A stretch of 64,000 bases of DNA, taken from contig CP170457.1 of the NCBI GenBank assembly GCA_047947135.1, forward strand, positions 2,232,001 to 2,296,000. The letters run 5' to 3'. The translations under genes and the position numbers were made by a program. This DNA is from Planctobacterium sp047947135 (GTDB taxonomy: Bacteria > Pseudomonadota > Gammaproteobacteria > Enterobacterales > Alteromonadaceae). This document shows, one piece after another, positions 1-7,997 of this stretch. Below the pieces are notes generated by a model. The model saw only the letters and a program-made list of their open reading frames with translations. It did no database searches and had not been told where the DNA came from. Within the stretch, counting starts at the first letter, position 1; every line of letters begins with the position of its first letter.

Positions 1-803
1 TACAAAACCTGAATAACCCAAAGCTGGTGGTATTAGATGCCAGTATGCGTTACCCCTTACCCGGGCTAAAAAATGAGTTGGATCAAGGCTGTATTGATGG
101 AGCGCGCTATTTCGATTTTGAGCAACAGATATGTGATCGGAAGTCCCAATACTCCTGCATGATGCCTGCAAAGGAGCAATGTCAGGAACATATGCGGCAA
201 TTGGGCATAAATCAGGATAGCCAGATAGTGGTTTACGATAACATTGGTGTTTATTCTGCTCCCAGGGCCTGGTGGATGATTCGTGCAATGGGGCATGAGG
301 ACGTGTTCGTTTTGAATGGTGGTTTGCAAGCCTGGATGCTTGCTGGCGGGGCGATGGCAGATGACTATCAGTTGCCGAAACACAAAGGTAACTTTGTCGC
401 CAAAGATACCTCTATGTTTGTCGACGCAGAGCAAGTTAAACACGCCAGTGAAAGTGATTCCGCAGATATCGTCGACGCTCGCTCACCGCAACGATTTAGT
501 GGCGAAGAAGCAGATCCAAGGCCTAATGTGCGTAGTGGCCATATTCCGCGTTCAAAAAATTTACATTACAAAGAATTACTGCAGGACTTGTTTTTAAAAG
601 ACAGTGTCGAGTTAGCCGAAATTGTCGCAAAACAGCTGCCAGATCCCCAACGCCCCGTTATTTTTTCTTGCGGTTCAGGGATAACTGCCTGTATTTTAGC
701 GCTTGCTGCTGCAGAGAGCGGTTACGTAGCCCTCAGTGTGTATGATGGCTCCTGGTCAGAATGGGGCAATCGGGATGACTTGCCTGTCGCAACAGGCGTT
801 TAA
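1..803 (+). CDS. sseA: 3-mercaptopyruvate sulfurtransferase, 5' end outside the window
   Basis: Two-domain rhodanese-type sulfurtransferase that moves sulfur from mercaptopyruvate to thiol acceptors or cyanide in the cytoplasm. The frame is open to the first base (codons from position 3 read QNLNNPKL), so the GTG at 27 is not the true start and the gene is partial. The C-terminal rhodanese domain carries the active-site loop CGSGIT (nucleophilic Cys about residue 215 counted from base 27). The CG(S)G(V/I)T form of this loop is typical of mercaptopyruvate sulfurtransferases rather than thiosulfate sulfurtransferases. A copper chaperone gene follows after 19 bases, so the two may be cotranscribed. 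The family call is firm; substrate preference is inferred from the loop. Confidence 0.88.
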   Translation, partial: QNLNNPKLVVLDASMRYPLPGLKNELDQGCIDGARYFDFEQQICDRKSQYSCMMPAKEQCQEHMRQLGINQDSQIVVYDNIGVYSAPRAWWMIRAMGHEDVFVLNGGLQAWMLAGGAMADDYQLPKHKGNFVAKDTSMFVDAEQVKHASESDSADIVDARSPQRFSGEEADPRPNVRSGHIPRSKNLHYKELLQDLFLKDSVELAEIVAKQLPDPQRPVIFSCGSGITACILALAAAESGYVALSVYDGSWSEWGNRDDLPVATGV

Positions 804-822
804 TTTTTATCAAGGAGTTATA

Positions 823-1287
823 ATGAAATCAAAGATGTTTGCGCTGGCAATATTGTTATGCGCGACAATTGCACAGGCGAGTGAAGATAAACTGCATATG
901 ATGTCAGCCTGGGCGCCTGCAACTTTCAAGCTGGCAGTAAACGGTGCAGCGTATATTAATGCTCACAATATGTCGGGTCAGGATGTCGCCATCGCGGGAT
1001 TATCCGTTGATGAAAAAATTGCCTCACGGGTGGAATTACATGAGACCATCATCAAAGATGACATGGCACGAATGCGACAGATTACGCTTCCTGTGACTAT
1101 TCCCGCAGGAGAAGCGTTGAGTATGCAGCCTGGCGGAAAGCACATCATGTTGCTTGGACTGGCAAGCCCGCTATCCAAAGGTGTTGAATTTCCGTTAACG
1201 TTGCATTTTGAAGATGGTACAGAACAAGTTGTGAACGTCAGCATTGATGCCCAGGCAGAAGCCACAGATCACAGCCATCACCACTAA
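823..1287 (+). CDS. PCu(A)C family periplasmic copper chaperone
   Basis: Small secreted copper-binding protein (154 aa) of the PCu(A)C/DUF461 family, which delivers Cu(I) to cytochrome oxidase in the periplasm. I chose ATG 823 because CAAGGAG lies just upstream and the protein then opens with a signal peptide (MKSKMFALAILLCATIAQA). An upstream in-frame extension to 736 overlaps the preceding gene and has no such signal. Metal ligands are visible: HETIIKDDMARM in mid-protein and GGKHIMLLG later give the H(M)X10MX21HXM-type arrangement, and the C-terminus ends in a His cluster (DHSHHH). The next gene starts 3 bases after the stop, so an operon is likely. Confidence 0.87.
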   Translation: MKSKMFALAILLCATIAQASEDKLHMMSAWAPATFKLAVNGAAYINAHNMSGQDVAIAGLSVDEKIASRVELHETIIKDDMARMRQITLPVTIPAGEALSMQPGGKHIMLLGLASPLSKGVEFPLTLHFEDGTEQVVNVSIDAQAEATDHSHHH

Positions 1288-1290
1288 TAC

Positions 1291-2424
1291 ATGTTAAGTA
1301 AGGTCAACACACCCTGTTTGATGTTGGATAAAGCAAAGTTAACCGACAACATTGAGCAGATGAACGCGAAAGCGGCTGCACATGGGGTGCGTTTACGACC
1401 TCACCTGAAAACCGCCAAGTGTGCGGCTATAGCCAGCATGTTCAACAATGACAATAAACAGCAGCCAATTACCGTATCAACCCTCCGTGAAGCCGAGTAC
1501 TTTGCCGATGCAGGCTTTGTCGATATCCTGTATGCCGTTAGCATAGAGCCGGGTAAGTTTGCACGCTTGAGCAAGCTTTACCAACGGGGTGTGGTTGTCA
1601 CTGTCATTCTGGATGCCTTGCCCGTCGCACAAGCACTTTGTGAGTATGCCCTGGAGCATCAGGTGACCCTCTCGGTGATGATAGAAATTGATGTTGATGG
1701 TCATCGGGCAGGCGTGAAGCCCGATGCGGAGAGTTTGCTACAGTTAGCAAACCTGCTGGAGAGTGCAGCGAATATTCAATTTGCCGGTTTGATGACTCAC
1801 GGTGGAGGCAGTTACGATTGCCAATCCATCGAAGAAGTGCGAACACATGCCGATCTGGAGCAAGCCGGAATTTTGCGCGCAGCGAAACGCTGCCGTGAGG
1901 CGGGAATGAATATCACAACAGTCTCTATTGGTTCTACTCCGACGGTTGTTGCTGCGAGAGGTTTTAACGATATCGACGAAATCAGACCCGGTGTATTCGT
2001 GTTTTTTGATTTGTTTCAAATGCAATTGGGTATATGTGCTTTGGAGCAGATTGCGTTGTCTGTATTGTGCAGTGTTATTACTCATAAAACGGAAGAAAAT
2101 TGCATTATCGTCGACGCCGGGGGCCTGGCTTTATCTAAAGACAGAAGCACTCAAGGCACTTCACAAGACTATCACTATGGTTTGGTTGCGGATCTTTCTG
2201 GCAAACCGATTGCACCGCCTGTGAACGTCACAGACGTCAATCAGGAACACGGTATCATTCATTTACCTGCAGAACTGTCCTGTGAGCATTTTCCAATAGG
2301 ACAGCGCTTACGAATATTTCCCAATCACGCTTGTATGACCGCTGCAGCCTATGAAGGTTATGTAGTACTCGATACTAAGCAAGATGCTGCGCTGGAATAT
2401 TGGGGGCGGTGCAACGGCTGGTGA
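1291..2424 (+). CDS. DSD1 family PLP-dependent enzyme (D-threonine aldolase / D-serine dehydratase-like)
   Basis: Fold-type III PLP enzyme of 377 aa. Residues near 37-45 read RPHLKTAK, the motif in which the Lys forms the Schiff base with PLP in D-threonine aldolase and eukaryotic-type D-serine dehydratase. The C-terminal PNHAC motif (about residue 338) supplies the His and Cys that bind the divalent metal in this family. The N-terminal alanine-racemase-like barrel is complete and the length is normal. The gene follows the copper chaperone with a 3-base gap. Whether it cleaves D-threonine/D-3-hydroxy amino acids or deaminates D-serine cannot be decided from sequence. Confidence 0.85.
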   Translation: MLSKVNTPCLMLDKAKLTDNIEQMNAKAAAHGVRLRPHLKTAKCAAIASMFNNDNKQQPITVSTLREAEYFADAGFVDILYAVSIEPGKFARLSKLYQRGVVVTVILDALPVAQALCEYALEHQVTLSVMIEIDVDGHRAGVKPDAESLLQLANLLESAANIQFAGLMTHGGGSYDCQSIEEVRTHADLEQAGILRAAKRCREAGMNITTVSIGSTPTVVAARGFNDIDEIRPGVFVFFDLFQMQLGICALEQIALSVLCSVITHKTEENCIIVDAGGLALSKDRSTQGTSQDYHYGLVADLSGKPIAPPVNVTDVNQEHGIIHLPAELSCEHFPIGQRLRIFPNHACMTAAAYEGYVVLDTKQDAALEYWGRCNGW

Positions 2425-2457
2425 CCATCACAGTATGGCCACCAGTATATTGGAGGG

Positions 2458-3741
2458 TTATTCCTGATCGGGTGGAACTGAATCAGGCTGGCTATTATCA
2501 CTCGGTAGTGCGGTTTTTAATCCTTTTTCATGCACAGTATTTCGGGGAACGCACTCCATCGCCGAAAACTTAATGCCAGTTTCATAGTTTTTATCTCTTT
2601 CAGCGACGAAAACCAGGTTTTCATTGATTGTCAGCACTCTTTGCCGTGGCTCTTTTGCACAAGCAGAATAAGGATAGGTTTCGAAGCGATAGATAAACTG
2701 TGCCACCATTAAATCCAGCCATTTTAATCCTGCAGCCTTTTCCTCATCCTCGTCGCTCGTACTATCAACAATCTTCACTTCTGCACCATTTTTAGTAAAA
2801 GACAGCCCCTGGAGCACTTTCAGTGCTTCCTTCTGCTCCGCTGTCAGGTCTTTGGTAAAATCCTGCTCTTTGGCTGTCGTGATATTTTCAACACCATCGG
2901 TGCGCAATTCGGTTTGTGCATCGGTGTTTGCATCAAGCTGGGTGGCTCCACTCTCAGCTTCGGGCGATTGGGCATTTGTTTCGACTTGTTCAGAGGAAAG
3001 TTGTCTAGTATCAATGACCTCAAAACCCATTGTGTCATTAAACATATCCATTTGTTTGATGTAAGGGTTTATCAAGGCCGCCAGAGCCCACAACAAGGCT
3101 GGGATCAAAATAATACGCAGGATAAGTGTGAGCACCGCAAATGATTGATCTTCCCAGTGAGTAGGTAGGCGGATGCCGACAAGGCGCAATAATAACGCGA
3201 TTAATAACCAAAAGTTACCGACGACAAGTGCAGTACCCAGAAATACCATCGAAGCCAGTATCAGCCAGAACGGCAACATCAGCAATGTTGTGAATCCCAT
3301 CGTGAAAATAAAAACTGTGGGTTCTACACCGGATATAGAGTTGATTTTCAGTGCTGATACCGCCAAGGCGAAATTAGCAGTAGCCGCATAAAGCACAAAC
3401 AGTAAGCCTTTGCCGGCAGTATGAGCCCAGATCCGCATAAACAGATACCAAAGCTCACGAATAAGGCCGACACCTGCGATAATACCTGCGGTTAAGAATG
3501 AATCCATGGATTCGCTGTCGGTTTCAGCCGTAAAAAACAGCGTGAAAAAGGCCAGCAAGTACATCCACTGGGAAAAGGTCAGCTTTGAGAATTTGTCTCG
3601 AAAGCCTGACTTTATCCTTTTTATACCCCTTTTAAGACGAGCAACAGCACGGTTGTCCTTAGTGTCAAAATCGTGATCCAGATGGTCTTGCGATTCAGCA
3701 GTCGTCACGCTTGGCTGCTCTCCCTGCAATGTATTGTTCAT
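2458..3741 (-). CDS. Polytopic membrane protein of unknown function
   Basis: 427-aa protein I do not recognise. A charged cytosolic-looking N-terminus (about 55 residues, ending in a Lys/Arg-rich stretch RLKRGIKRIKSGFRDK) is followed by about six hydrophobic segments between residues 58 and 230. An acidic, low-complexity linker rich in Glu, Ala, Thr and Gln (about 245-310) and a soluble C-terminal domain of about 110 residues come next. The C-terminal part has two Cys (YSACAKE and MECVP) and ends in a Ser/Pro/Asp-rich tail. It is convergent with the DSD1-type gene (34-base gap) and divergent from the metallo-hydrolase gene. No functional context is evident. Confidence 0.7.
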   Translation of the reverse strand: MNNTLQGEQPSVTTAESQDHLDHDFDTKDNRAVARLKRGIKRIKSGFRDKFSKLTFSQWMYLLAFFTLFFTAETDSESMDSFLTAGIIAGVGLIRELWYLFMRIWAHTAGKGLLFVLYAATANFALAVSALKINSISGVEPTVFIFTMGFTTLLMLPFWLILASMVFLGTALVVGNFWLLIALLLRLVGIRLPTHWEDQSFAVLTLILRIILIPALLWALAALINPYIKQMDMFNDTMGFEVIDTRQLSSEQVETNAQSPEAESGATQLDANTDAQTELRTDGVENITTAKEQDFTKDLTAEQKEALKVLQGLSFTKNGAEVKIVDSTSDEDEEKAAGLKWLDLMVAQFIYRFETYPYSACAKEPRQRVLTINENLVFVAERDKNYETGIKFSAMECVPRNTVHEKGLKTALPSDNSQPDSVPPDQE

Positions 3742-3876
3742 GTCATTCTAATGTGCATTTTTGTTAGCAATATAATCTAAATTACAGGTTTTTGGCAGTC
3801 ACGGCACCAGAAATTGGGAAAATTGCTATTACCATCATATACTCAGCAAAAGTATTGAGGTAAGAGTGACTTATTC

Positions 3877-4830
3877 ATGCAGGTAAAGTTTTGGGGGACA
3901 AGAGGCTCCATCCCTGTAGCACCAGACAATGCGCAGCTCCAAGAAAGAATAAAAAGTGTATTGATTGATGCAGTCAGACAAGAAATACATCAAGAATCAC
4001 AAATTTCCCAATTTTGCGACAACCTGCCATTTTATCTTACCCACTCCTTTGGTGGAAATACGTCTTGCGTAGAAATACAGGCCGGCCAGGAAGATTATAT
4101 TCTGCTTGATGCCGGCACCGGTATTCGGGATTTTGGCGGGGCTTACATGATGGAGCGCGCTCCCCGAAGTAAAACATTCCACATTCTGTTATCTCATTTG
4201 CACTGGGATCACATTATGGGTTTTCCCTTTTTCACACCTGCCTATATTCCCGGACATAAAATCATTTTTTACGGATGTCACAATCAAATCGAAGAAACCA
4301 TACGCCGACAACATTCCGGTCCGAATTTTCCAGTACAGTTTGATGCGCTCGGGGCGGATATCGAGTTTGTTCAGTTTTCCCCGGATGAGCCCATTTCAGT
4401 GGCAGGCCTGAATATCAGTGCTTATCTGCAGCTTCACGAAGGTGATTCCTACGGTTATCGTATTAGCGATGGTGACAACGACGTGGTTTACAGTACGGAC
4501 TCGGAACATAAAGTCGACAATCAGGAAGAACTCAACGAGTTTGTGAAGTTTATTGGTGACGCAGATTTTGTCATATTCGATGCGATGTATTCATTACTGG
4601 ATTCCGTGACCCTGAAAGAAGACTGGGGGCATTCCAGCAACCTGATGGGAGTGGAATTGTGTCTTAGGGCGAACGCCAAAAAATTGTGTTTATTTCATCA
4701 TGATCCGACAAACAGCGATGAACAATTGTACAATACGCTTCTGGAAGCGAGAAATTATTTAAATCTTATGGAAAATAGTCATCGCTTAAGGATTGAATCT
4801 GCTTACGATGGGTTATCGGTTGAAATTTAA
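3877..4830 (+). CDS. MBL-fold metallo-hydrolase
   Basis: 317-aa cytosolic metallo-beta-lactamase-fold protein. The N-terminus MQVKFWGTRGSIPV is characteristic of the PhnP/tRNase Z-like branch of the superfamily. The metal-binding signature SHLHWDHIMG (HxHxDH) is intact at about residues 108-115, and a later HHD (FHHDPT, about residue 275) and DAMYS segment provide further ligand-type residues. Members hydrolyse phosphodiesters or cyclic phosphates; the substrate here is unknown. The stop codon overlaps the ATG of the next gene by one base (taATG), so the two are translationally coupled. Confidence 0.83.
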   Translation: MQVKFWGTRGSIPVAPDNAQLQERIKSVLIDAVRQEIHQESQISQFCDNLPFYLTHSFGGNTSCVEIQAGQEDYILLDAGTGIRDFGGAYMMERAPRSKTFHILLSHLHWDHIMGFPFFTPAYIPGHKIIFYGCHNQIEETIRRQHSGPNFPVQFDALGADIEFVQFSPDEPISVAGLNISAYLQLHEGDSYGYRISDGDNDVVYSTDSEHKVDNQEELNEFVKFIGDADFVIFDAMYSLLDSVTLKEDWGHSSNLMGVELCLRANAKKLCLFHHDPTNSDEQLYNTLLEARNYLNLMENSHRLRIESAYDGLSVEI

Positions 4831-5570
4831 TGAGGGCAAGGCTTAGTCACTTTGATTTTTTCTCTTTAACCTGCTTGTTATTTTTGACTTGCGAGATTGC
4901 CCAGGCAGAAGCAGATGTGCAAATTCACATAGTTACTGAACACTGGCCACCTTTTAATTACCTGAATGACAAAGGTGAAGTTGAAGGTATTGCAACTGAC
5001 GTAGTAAAAAAGGTCATGACGGAAGCGGGATACTCATATGAAATTTCCTTGTTAAGTTGGAGTCGTGCATATCAGCGAGCGAAGAATGATAAAAATGTGC
5101 TCATCTACACCATTTTTAAATTGGAAAATCGAGAAGAAGACTTTCAGTGGATATGCCCGCTGATCGAAACGGGTGGAGCGAAAGTCTTTGCTTTGGCTAG
5201 TAGAGAAGACATTAAAATTGAATCACTAAATGACCTGAAAGGATATTCAGTTGGTGTGCTGGGCAGTGGTTGGTCCTATGAGTTTTTGAAATTCTATGGG
5301 TTTGTCGCAGGAGAACACCTGGATATTGTAAAAGATGAAATGGCAAATATTCGAAAACTGTTTGCTGGCCGCATTGATTTGATTGTACAAGAGCCAGAGC
5401 TTATCAGTAACCGGCTTGAGATTGTTGGCAAAAGTAAATCTGACATCAGATCCGTATTTAAACTTGGGGCTGAGAACAGTCAGTCTGGATGCATGGCGAT
5501 GAGTCTGGATACCCCCTCTGATGTAGTGAAAACGCTACGCAGTGCTCTGGTGAAAGTGGCTTTACATTAA
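4830..5570 (+). CDS. Periplasmic solute-binding protein, family 3-like
   Basis: 246-aa secreted protein with an N-terminal signal peptide (hydrophobic LTCLLFLTCEIAQA) and the fold signature of amino-acid-type periplasmic binding proteins: TEHWPPFNYLNDKGEVEGIATDV near the mature N-terminus and a central NDLKGYSVGVLG hinge. Many solo proteins of this type in Alteromonadales and Vibrionales lack any ABC partner, as here. They may act as ligand sensors or scavengers. It overlaps the metallo-hydrolase stop by one base. The ligand is unknown. Confidence 0.78.
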   Translation: MRARLSHFDFFSLTCLLFLTCEIAQAEADVQIHIVTEHWPPFNYLNDKGEVEGIATDVVKKVMTEAGYSYEISLLSWSRAYQRAKNDKNVLIYTIFKLENREEDFQWICPLIETGGAKVFALASREDIKIESLNDLKGYSVGVLGSGWSYEFLKFYGFVAGEHLDIVKDEMANIRKLFAGRIDLIVQEPELISNRLEIVGKSKSDIRSVFKLGAENSQSGCMAMSLDTPSDVVKTLRSALVKVALH

Positions 5571-5630
5571 AGAGGAGCATCGCGCAGTGATGAATCGCGC
5601 AATACTCATTTAAACTATCGAATTTGTATC

Positions 5631-6002
5631 TCAAACGTGTTGATCAAACATGAGTTTGTTGCCATCAGGATCTTCAACAATGATGTGTGCTGGCCCTGCA
5701 GCTTTTTCATCCGTCGTCGCAATCAGTTTCGCTCCAGCAGCTTTGAGCTTCTGTTCGATTTCACGGACATCATCGAATTCTTTGAGTGGCTGGCAATCTT
5801 GATCCCAGCCGGGATTAAAGGTCAGCATGTTGTCTTCGAACATCCCTTGAAATAAGCCGATAGTGGTTCCCCCGTTACGCAGAATCAACCAGCCCTGCGA
5901 GGCATCCCCGGCAATCTGAGTAAAACCTAAAGTGTTGTAAAATACCAGGGATTTTTGTAGATCACTAACGGCTAAAGACACTGAAAATGCACCAACGTTC
6001 AT
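5631..6002 (-). CDS. VOC family protein (glyoxalase/bleomycin-resistance fold)
   Basis: 123-aa single-module VOC protein. It begins with the typical VSLAVSDLQKSLVFYNTLGF strand-helix, and ends with the paired strand HIIVEDPDGNKLMFDQ, in which the Glu/Asp positions usually supply a metal ligand. Such proteins act as dimers on small electrophiles or antibiotics; no substrate can be assigned. It is the last gene of a leftward group with the DUF4199 protein (20-base gap) and a LuxR-type regulator, so it may be under control of that regulator. Confidence 0.8.
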   Translation of the reverse strand: MNVGAFSVSLAVSDLQKSLVFYNTLGFTQIAGDASQGWLILRNGGTTIGLFQGMFEDNMLTFNPGWDQDCQPLKEFDDVREIEQKLKAAGAKLIATTDEKAAGPAHIIVEDPDGNKLMFDQHV

Positions 6003-6022
6003 CGCTGCTCTCCTACTATTGA

Positions 6023-6523
6023 TTATGATTTGTGATTCTTTAAAACGAGTGCGCTAACTAACGCAATAAGCGCTCCGATAGGGAATATTTCTGTAGCTGT
6101 CATCGGGAGCCTGAACATCGGGTCATAATATTGCTCACTAAATTTAGCCATATTTTGTTCAAGTTGAGCAATTTCAGCGTCAGTTGAACCATTGCTTATG
6201 GCATCGGCCATAATGGCGTGTGAATAGAGATCCAGAAACCTGAAATCTGTCATATACAGATAAAAATCCCATAAAAAGACATACATGCCAGTCGCCACAA
6301 GCGCTATCGATATGCCCGTTGAAAATGCCTGCTTAAAGGTGATTAAACCGCCAAGTTCATTTTCTTTTTTCTGTTTAATGGCTACAAAAATACATGACAA
6401 TGCGATCAGCATAGTCAGGAATCCAAGCCACATACTGCTATAGCCCATCTCTAACGCCGTAATCATAACGGTGATGGTCACTGCGCCAGAGATAGCGCCA
6501 TATAAAAACAATTTTTGATTCAT
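6023..6523 (-). CDS. DUF4199 domain membrane protein
   Basis: 166-aa inner-membrane protein with about four hydrophobic segments (residues 5-25, 30-48, 70-90 and 140-160). The first pair is separated by EMGYSSMWLGF and the second follows ITFKQAFSTGISI, a pattern typical of DUF4199 proteins. Function is not established for the family. It sits between a membrane-anchored LuxR-type regulator and a VOC protein, all leftward. DUF4199 genes next to regulators of this shape recur in other bacteria, which suggests a membrane signalling or stress role (inference). Confidence 0.75.
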   Translation of the reverse strand: MNQKLFLYGAISGAVTITVMITALEMGYSSMWLGFLTMLIALSCIFVAIKQKKENELGGLITFKQAFSTGISIALVATGMYVFLWDFYLYMTDFRFLDLYSHAIMADAISNGSTDAEIAQLEQNMAKFSEQYYDPMFRLPMTATEIFPIGALIALVSALVLKNHKS

Positions 6524-6695
6524 TTTGTCTCCCGGATTGCCATTACAACTTAGCCATTAACAGCATAATCTGCATCCATCTTTTGGTTGATTTTGAAATA
6601 ATTCGATTGATTTTAACTGAACGATGTTCAGGAACTGTAGGTTTTTGTATAGATTTAGTTCAACTGGCACTGGTAATTTATTCCATGACATACCG

Positions 6696-7112
6696 CTATG
6701 GAACAATACTCAGATGACGGGCTTTTTTAATGGCTTGTGTTCTGCTGGTAACGTCCAGTTTCTGGAAACATTTGTTCAAGTGAGTTTTAACAGTACTAGT
6801 GGCTACATACAAATTATCCGCAATTTCCTGATTGCTATGCCCAAGCGCCAACTGTTGCAGTACCTGAAGTTCTCTTTCAGTTAACTGCAATTGCTGCAAG
6901 GCCTCTTCATTCAATTCAAATGGCGATGAAGAGCGTGATGAGGCCAGATGGAAGCCTATCCAAACGCCTATAATCGCAAAAACTACCGTCAGAATGATAA
7001 TATAAGACTCAGTTGTAAAACGTTTAATGCCATAGTATTGCTCAAGTAAGTGTAACAAGAAGGCAAGAACCGCCATTACAATCCCATAGGCCACAGTGCT
7101 TTTACTGATCAT
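6696..7112 (-). CDS. Membrane-anchored LuxR-type transcriptional regulator
   Basis: 138-aa regulator with two N-terminal transmembrane segments (about residues 6-25 and 37-57) and a C-terminal LuxR/GerE helix-turn-helix (LTERELQVLQQLALGHSN then QEIADNLYVATSTVKTHL, about 75-130). A longer reading frame starts at 7214. I prefer ATG 7112 because the extra 34 residues look non-coding and contain a palindrome (7176-7192), and the protein then starts at the first transmembrane helix. It lacks a receiver domain, so the signal is probably sensed in the membrane, perhaps with the DUF4199 protein downstream. The start choice is moderately sure. Confidence 0.72.
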   Translation of the reverse strand: MISKSTVAYGIVMAVLAFLLHLLEQYYGIKRFTTESYIIILTVVFAIIGVWIGFHLASSRSSSPFELNEEALQQLQLTERELQVLQQLALGHSNQEIADNLYVATSTVKTHLNKCFQKLDVTSRTQAIKKARHLSIVP

Positions 7113-7175
7113 ATAGCGCGTATTGAAACTTGTATTTATTACATTTGGAAATAGCTTACAGGGCGAGTTGTTGGT

Positions 7176-7192
7176 GTGTAAATCATTTACAC
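7176..7192. promoter_or_regulatory. Palindromic operator candidate upstream of the LuxR-type gene
   Basis: Perfect 8-bp inverted repeat GTGTAAAT / ATTTACAC separated by a single C. It lies 64 bases upstream of the preferred start of the membrane LuxR-type regulator, so autoregulation is possible. No promoter elements were confirmed. Confidence 0.4.
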
Positions 7193-7246
7193 CGTAAATC
7201 CAGAAATTGTGCAAAAACGGCCAGTGCTCAACTGATTAATCTAGGA

Positions 7247-7260
7247 TTATCATTTGGTAA
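7247..7260. promoter_or_regulatory. Shared palindrome, copy 1 (before the response regulator gene)
   Basis: TTATCATTTGGTAA, an inverted repeat of TTAYCA half-sites around TT. It lies 66 bases before the response regulator start. Matching palindromes precede the LbtU-like and lipoprotein genes, suggesting a common operator, most simply for the response regulator itself (inference). Confidence 0.5.
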
Positions 7261-7325
7261 TCAATAGTGCTCTATGTGATTACTGTCGCTATAGTTATAT
7301 GCATTAGGCTTAATTAGTTCTGACT

Positions 7326-7997
7326 ATGCGTATACTTTTAATTGAAGACGATTCCGTCATCGCTGATCTAATTGTCAAAGGAATGAAAGAATCCGGGTTT
7401 GTTATTGAGCATGCAAGTGATGGCATTAGCGGCTTGAACCTGGCTTTGAGCAGCGGTTATGACCTTGCAATTATTGATATTATGCTGCCAAAACTTAATG
7501 GTTTGTCGATCATTGATCAAATTCGCGAACGTCGAATTAAAATGCCAATTATTATTCTCAGTGCTAAACGAGATGTAGATGATCGCATTAACGGCTTGCG
7601 GCATGGTAGTGATGACTATTTGACTAAGCCCTTTTCTTTCAGTGAATTGCTCGCCAGAGTGGAAGCCTTAATCAGGCGCGCCAACAATGTGACAGAACCT
7701 ACATCGTTGGAATATGCAGACATACGCCTGGACCTTTTATCCAGAACTGTCACCAGGCGGGGCATCAATATTGTGCTGCAACCTAAAGAATTTGCACTGT
7801 TAGAGTATTTAATTCGTAGCGCCGAGCGGGTTGTTTCGAAAACCATGATTATGGAACGCGTCTGGAACTATCATTTTGACCCGAATACCAATGTCGTTGA
7901 GGCAAGAGTCAGCAAACTCAGAGACAAAATTGACCGGGATTTCGACGAGCAACTTATTCATACGGTCAGGGGATTAGGTTATGTCCTCAAACGTTAA
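7326..7997 (+). CDS. OmpR-family response regulator
   Basis: 223-aa two-component response regulator. The receiver domain (1-115) has the acidic pair in LLIEDDS, the phospho-acceptor Asp51 in AIIDIMLPKLNG, and the conserved Lys in TKPFS (about 101). A winged-helix DNA-binding domain follows (about 125-223; LQPKEFALLEYLIR, then VEARVSKLRDKI). It overlaps the histidine kinase gene by 17 bases, so the two are cognate partners. A palindrome at 7247-7260 upstream recurs before three downstream transcription units, consistent with autoregulation plus control of its neighbours (inference). Confidence 0.92.
   Translation: MRILLIEDDSVIADLIVKGMKESGFVIEHASDGISGLNLALSSGYDLAIIDIMLPKLNGLSIIDQIRERRIKMPIIILSAKRDVDDRINGLRHGSDDYLTKPFSFSELLARVEALIRRANNVTEPTSLEYADIRLDLLSRTVTRRGINIVLQPKEFALLEYLIRSAERVVSKTMIMERVWNYHFDPNTNVVEARVSKLRDKIDRDFDEQLIHTVRGLGYVLKR

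Noticed and set aside
5578..5600. Two copies of ATCGCGCA after the periplasmic binding protein gene
   Set aside because: A direct repeat too short to interpret, with no hairpin or U-tract.
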